Shown in pieces: positions 33,919 to 37,830 of a DNA stretch of 37,830 bases. The stretch lies in the NCBI GenBank assembly GCA_024695205.1, contig JAILIQ010000294.1, positions 1 through 37,830 of the forward strand, in the 5' to 3' direction. Each line of letters begins with the position of its first letter. Positions within the stretch are counted from its first letter, which is position 1. Both the position numbers and the translations under genes were made by a program. The DNA comes from Lachnospiraceae bacterium (GTDB lineage Bacteria > Bacillota > Clostridia > Lachnospirales > Lachnospiraceae). Under the pieces are notes generated by a model. That model saw nothing but the letters and a program-made list of their open reading frames with translations. It did no database searches and had not been told where the DNA came from.

Positions 33919-34461
33919 TTACAGTAATCCCTCTACGCATTTATCTACGTTTTCCATTTTCTCTGTAGGCTCAAACCTTGCTATCACATTTCCGCTTCTG
34001 TCCACAATGAACTTGGTAAAGTTCCATTTGATCTCCGGGTTGTTCTTATAATCCCTGTCGATCTTCTTAAGCATCGCACTCATCGCAAGAGCAGTGGGAC
34101 CCTTACCGAAGCCCTCGAAGCCCTTCTGCTCCTTCAGGTACTTAAACAGCGGTATCGCGGTCTCTCCGTTCACGTCCGCTTTCTTCATCTGAGGAAACTG
34201 AGTATTGTACTTAAGCTGGCAGAACTCATGTATCTCATCATCCGTGCCCGGCGTCTGTCCTGCGAACTGGTTGCAGGGCACATCGATGATCTCAAATCCC
34301 CTGTCATGATACTTCTCATACATAGCTTCGAGATCCTTGTAATGGGGAGTGAAACCGCATCCTGTCGCGGTATTCACGACAAGGACTACCTTTCCTTCGT
34401 AATCCCTCATAGATATCTCTTCGCCTGCTGCTGTCATTATACTCTGATCATAAAATCCCAT
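33919..34461 (-). CDS. Glutathione peroxidase family protein (Cys type)
   Basis: 'VLVVNTATGCGFTPHYKDLEAMYEKY', 'VPCNQFAGQTPG', 'IKWNFTKFIVDRSGNVIARFEPT'. Confidence 0.95.
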   Translation of the reverse strand: MGFYDQSIMTAAGEEISMRDYEGKVVLVVNTATGCGFTPHYKDLEAMYEKYHDRGFEIIDVPCNQFAGQTPGTDDEIHEFCQLKYNTQFPQMKKADVNGETAIPLFKYLKEQKGFEGFGKGPTALAMSAMLKKIDRDYKNNPEIKWNFTKFIVDRSGNVIARFEPTEKMENVDKCVEGLL

Positions 34462-34503
34462 GATATGTACCTCCGCTGAAATCGTTTTGTTATCTTTTGT
34501 CGT

Positions 34504-34532
34504 ATTATATTTTGTCAAATATATTTTGTCAA
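34504..34532 (-). promoter_or_regulatory. gpx-operon promoter containing an 18-bp palindrome
   Basis: Minus TTGACA (34527-34532)-17 bp-TATAAT (34504-34509); TATATTTtgtcAAATATA at 34506-34523. Confidence 0.7.
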
Positions 34533-34663
34533 GAACTTTTTTCGTTTTTCTGAAAAGAGCGCAGACCGCCTATGGTTCAAGAATTGCTCTGCGCCATTGC
34601 CAGAAAGCTCTCACCGTGTGATTTCTGATGATAGCACGCAGGCTGAACACATGTTTTAAAAAA

Positions 34664-34690
34664 GCGGTAAGTCTTTGTGAAACTTACCGC
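34664..34690 (-). terminator. Intrinsic terminator (minus direction)
   Basis: GCGGTAAG/CTTACCGC stem followed on the minus strand by TTTTTTAAAA. Confidence 0.65.
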
Positions 34691-34723
34691 CAATAATAAT
34701 CAATCAATTCTCCAATGCTTTTA

Positions 34724-34888
34724 TCATACTGTAAATGTTATGCCGTTTATCGTTGCAAGCCTGAGTTCTTTTCTCAGCTCTGAAATCCATCTCATCTGCT
34801 TTTCCAGGCAGCGTAAAGCCATTTCCCTGATCTCCGTTTTTGCTTCTTTCCTGCTGGTATCCTGTACATCTCCAAATCTCATTGTCAT
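34724..34888 (-). CDS. 54-aa small protein (absent from supplied ORF track)
   Basis: MTMRFGDVQDTSRKEAKTEIREMALRCLEKQMRWISELRKELRLATINGITFTV*; purine-rich RBS gagaggaaatgacaATG, terminator downstream. Confidence 0.5.
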   Translation of the reverse strand: MTMRFGDVQDTSRKEAKTEIREMALRCLEKQMRWISELRKELRLATINGITFTV

Positions 34889-35021
34889 TTCCTCTCTTTC
34901 TTTACAAAGTTTTAACTATGGAATCGAAAATAGCAGATTGTTTTCTGTTCTGGTTGTATATTATCGAAAAACAGGATATAATAACATAAGATTCGTTGGA
35001 TTTTATGTGAATTTATTTGTT

Positions 35022-35798
35022 ATGAAAAATGGTCATGAAATGCTATTTCAAAAAATGGATCAGTCCCTGAACGAATATCTCTTCCGCCAGCGTGAGGAGA
35101 ATTTCAGACATGCCACCTACAGCGAAGAAATGTCTTCCATCCAGCCTGTCAAAGACGGGAATCTGAAGGCCGTGGAAAAAGTGATCAAGGCGCATAAGAG
35201 CCAGGAGTTTTCGCAGCTTTCCGCTTCGCCCCTGTTAAGCCATAAATTCCTGTTCGTGGCTGATGTAACTGTATGCTGCCGCTTCTGTATCGAAGGGGGA
35301 ATGCCTCCATCTGAATCGTACGGGCTTTCCGACCTCTACATCCAAAAGACAGACCAATGCCAAACTGTGGACGACGTTGAGGAATTATATGGGACTATGA
35401 TGATGGACTATGCCCGCAGGATGAAAAAATATAAGGAAAAGCGCCGTGAACTTTCTCCGAAGATCATCCTCTGCATCAACTATATCCAGAATCATCTGCA
35501 TGACAGGATCACGGTCGCCGACATCGCAGGGGAGCTTGAAATGAACGCCTCCTACCTCTCCACGCTTTTTTCGAAAGAGACCGGCCTTTCCGTGTCCGAA
35601 TATATCCGCAGGCAGAAAATAAGCGCAGCAAAGCATCTCCTGCAATATAAAGAATACAGCTGCACGGAGATTGCAGAGTATCTCGGGTTCTCCGGGGAAA
35701 GCCACTTTTCTGCCCTGTTTGCGAAGCAGGAGGGTATTTCTCCGAAGGAATACCGTAAGCAGGAATACCAGAAGCATTTTGAAAGGAAGCAGCCGTAA
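35022..35798 (+). CDS. AraC family transcriptional regulator (probable start 35022)
   Basis: 'CINYIQNHLHDRITVADIAGELEMNASYLSTLFSKETGLSVSEYIRRQKISAAKHLLQYKEYSCTEIAEYLGFSGESHFSALFAKQEGISPKEYRK'. Confidence 0.92.
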   Translation: MKNGHEMLFQKMDQSLNEYLFRQREENFRHATYSEEMSSIQPVKDGNLKAVEKVIKAHKSQEFSQLSASPLLSHKFLFVADVTVCCRFCIEGGMPPSESYGLSDLYIQKTDQCQTVDDVEELYGTMMMDYARRMKKYKEKRRELSPKIILCINYIQNHLHDRITVADIAGELEMNASYLSTLFSKETGLSVSEYIRRQKISAAKHLLQYKEYSCTEIAEYLGFSGESHFSALFAKQEGISPKEYRKQEYQKHFERKQP

Positions 35799-35843
35799 CC
35801 CTTGGAAGCATTGCATGAAGTGTCCGAAATGGGTTATAATTAG

Positions 35844-36704
35844 TCATCTTATTAACTGTTCCGAATCTTCCTCAATAAACATTCCGGTAAGCTTCGGAAC
35901 ATCAAATCTATTCATAAACAAATCGCACTTACACAGAAATTCATAGAAAATGTGCCGTCCCTGACCGGACAGGGATTCATAATTGCCCTGTCCTTTCGCC
36001 AGGATCACATCCGCCTCATCAAGCGCTTTTCTTGCATCCTGCGGCATCATGTTGTATATCGTTCCTGCAATCGCTTCGCCGTTTGATATGATACCCGCCA
36101 CCTTATCAAGCCCGATATATCTCGCATCTTCTACTGTCGCATCATTAAGGACTTCCCCACCGCGCACCAATGCTTTTACACGTATCTGTGGGAATCTTTT
36201 TATCAACTGTTCTATCATGAGCTTATCAATGACGATCTCTCCGCAGTTATCACAGATCAGCAGAAAGGAAGCTGCCCTTTCGCATTCCTTTAAGAATGAT
36301 CTGTAGGTTTTCTCATCATCCTCACGCATCTTTGTATCAGAAAAAAGAGCAAGGAACTCATCCTGATCCACATGATCCATAGCTCCAAAGTCTATGTAAT
36401 TGCCTATTCTTGCCAGGACAAGTGCTTTTGCCAGCGGATCTTCCGATTTTTCTATTTCCACGCGGAGTTTTTTCTCCAGATTAAGCATCAGATCGTTATA
36501 CTGTTTCTTGATCTCAGAATAGTCCGCGCCTTTTCCAAAATACTTTACATGGACTTTGTTAAACAGATAAACCATGTAAGGGCTTGTGTCGTTTTCACCT
36601 CTGCCGTCAAGCAGCTCTTTGATCTCTTTGAGGTATTGAACGTTATCTGTTTTATTCAGTTGTCGATCATACAGGCATTTGGCACAGCTCTCTGATATTC
36701 TCAT
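35844..36704 (-). CDS. DUF89/ARMT1-like damage-control phosphatase family protein
   Basis: 'CAKCLYDRQ', 'LLICDNCGEIVIDKLMIEQL', 'ADVILAKGQGNYESLSG'. Confidence 0.88.
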   Translation of the reverse strand: MRISESCAKCLYDRQLNKTDNVQYLKEIKELLDGRGENDTSPYMVYLFNKVHVKYFGKGADYSEIKKQYNDLMLNLEKKLRVEIEKSEDPLAKALVLARIGNYIDFGAMDHVDQDEFLALFSDTKMREDDEKTYRSFLKECERAASFLLICDNCGEIVIDKLMIEQLIKRFPQIRVKALVRGGEVLNDATVEDARYIGLDKVAGIISNGEAIAGTIYNMMPQDARKALDEADVILAKGQGNYESLSGQGRHIFYEFLCKCDLFMNRFDVPKLTGMFIEEDSEQLIR

Positions 36705-36749
36705 TTTACTATCCCTGAAAGTTTATCTGCTGCATCTTCATAAGATATT

Positions 36750-37830
36750 CTATTCTTCTGAAAAGTCCGTATCCATTGCTACTTGTAATTGATATTCGGG
36801 ATAATTCTTCTGTACATTATCAATGGTATCTTTATATACAGCTTTTCGATCTTTAGCGTCAAAGCTGATAACAATATCAAATCTCATGGTTTTCTTTTCC
36901 TTATCCATGTAGAAGCCATGCATCTGTAATACATGGGGATGGGAGAAGACTATTTCCGTAACTTTCTTTTTTGCTTCGATGATATCCTCATCCCTTGTGT
37001 TCACGGAATAAACACCGATTGCCGTCAGAATGACCTGATAGTCTTTATAAATCTTCATCTGTATGCTTCGTATAAGCTGATCAAGCTGATCCGCGGAATA
37101 GGTGTCCGGAACCTCTATATGAACCGAGCCGTTCCATGTATCCGGGCCGTAATTATTCAGCACAAGGTCATATGCGCCCTGCACATCAGGGAATGACGTT
37201 ACGGTTTCCTTGATACTTCTTGCCAGATAAGGATCGTTACGTTCTCCGAGGATCTGGGAGATGGTCTCTTTCAACATTTCAAAACCCGATTTTATGATCA
37301 CGATTGAAATGATCGCACCGAGCCATGCTTCAAGAGATATATGAAAGACAAGAAAAATCCCTGCCGCCAGAAGTGTTGACGCAGATATTATCGAATCGAG
37401 AGTAGCATCCTCGCCCGAATTGATGAGCGATGAAGAATTGACCTTTTTCCCGACACCCTTTACATATCGTCCCAGAACTATCTTTACAACAACAGCGACA
37501 GCAACTATGACCAGAGAGAGGGCTGAATAATCCGGAGTGTCAGGATTTATGATCTTTTTAACAGACTCGATAAGCGATGTTATACCTGCATATAACACGA
37601 TGACCGATATGATCATCGCACTCATATACTCGATGCGTCCGTATCCGAACGGATGCTTTTTGTCTGCCTCCCGTCCGGCCAGTTTTGTTCCGATTATTGT
37701 AATAAGCGAGCTGCCCGCATCCGAGATATTGTTCACAGCGTCCATAACGATGGCAATGGAATTGCTCGCAAACCCAATGATTGCCTTAAATATGGCAAGC
37801 ATTACGTTAGCAACAATGCCGATAATACTC
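36750..37830 (-). CDS. Cation diffusion facilitator (CDF) transporter, N-terminus outside window
   Basis: 'SNSIAIVMDAVNNISDAGSSLITIIGTKLAGREADKKHPFGYGRIEYMSAMI'; frame remains open beyond 37802. Confidence 0.93.
   Translation of the reverse strand, partial: SIIGIVANVMLAIFKAIIGFASNSIAIVMDAVNNISDAGSSLITIIGTKLAGREADKKHPFGYGRIEYMSAMIISVIVLYAGITSLIESVKKIINPDTPDYSALSLVIVAVAVVVKIVLGRYVKGVGKKVNSSSLINSGEDATLDSIISASTLLAAGIFLVFHISLEAWLGAIISIVIIKSGFEMLKETISQILGERNDPYLARSIKETVTSFPDVQGAYDLVLNNYGPDTWNGSVHIEVPDTYSADQLDQLIRSIQMKIYKDYQVILTAIGVYSVNTRDEDIIEAKKKVTEIVFSHPHVLQMHGFYMDKEKKTMRFDIVISFDAKDRKAVYKDTIDNVQKNYPEYQLQVAMDTDFSEE

Overview
The window looks like a low-to-mid GC Firmicutes chromosome segment, probably Lachnospiraceae/Clostridia (inferred from gene content; not verified). 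Main blocks: (1) the 3' part of a surface protein with a TEN-repeat linker; (2) a minus-strand RNA-repair neighbourhood: metallophosphoesterase, uncharacterised 290-aa protein, SIMPL protein, RtcB, PrfH, a soluble protein that reads as MotA cytoplasmic segments joined to FliG C-terminal domain, and KptA/Tpt1; (3) a MATE transporter; (4) a feoA-feoB-FeoB-associated-DtxR-DUF6110-like-P1B ATPase-26 aa peptide operon behind a promoter with three near-identical DtxR-type operators; (5) an accessory zone with a truncated secreted protein behind a structured leader, a retropepsin-like pair, 29-bp direct repeats, two AAA ATPases and a decayed nitroreductase; (6) Ddh, a GG-leader-like small protein, and a two-component system with ABC transporter and serine hydrolase; (7) EamA, GNAT, ketopantoate reductase-like, and a glutathione peroxidase/OhrR-like/radical SAM operon; (8) AraC regulator, DUF89 and CDF genes. 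Two observations stand out. One is the MotA-FliG chimera encoded between prfH and kptA. The other is a dispersed GAGTCA-n-GGGACGGTTC-n-TGACTC repeat family that repeatedly sits on stop codons and supplies the last codons of genes. Product names come from motif recognition by eye; no database search was run.
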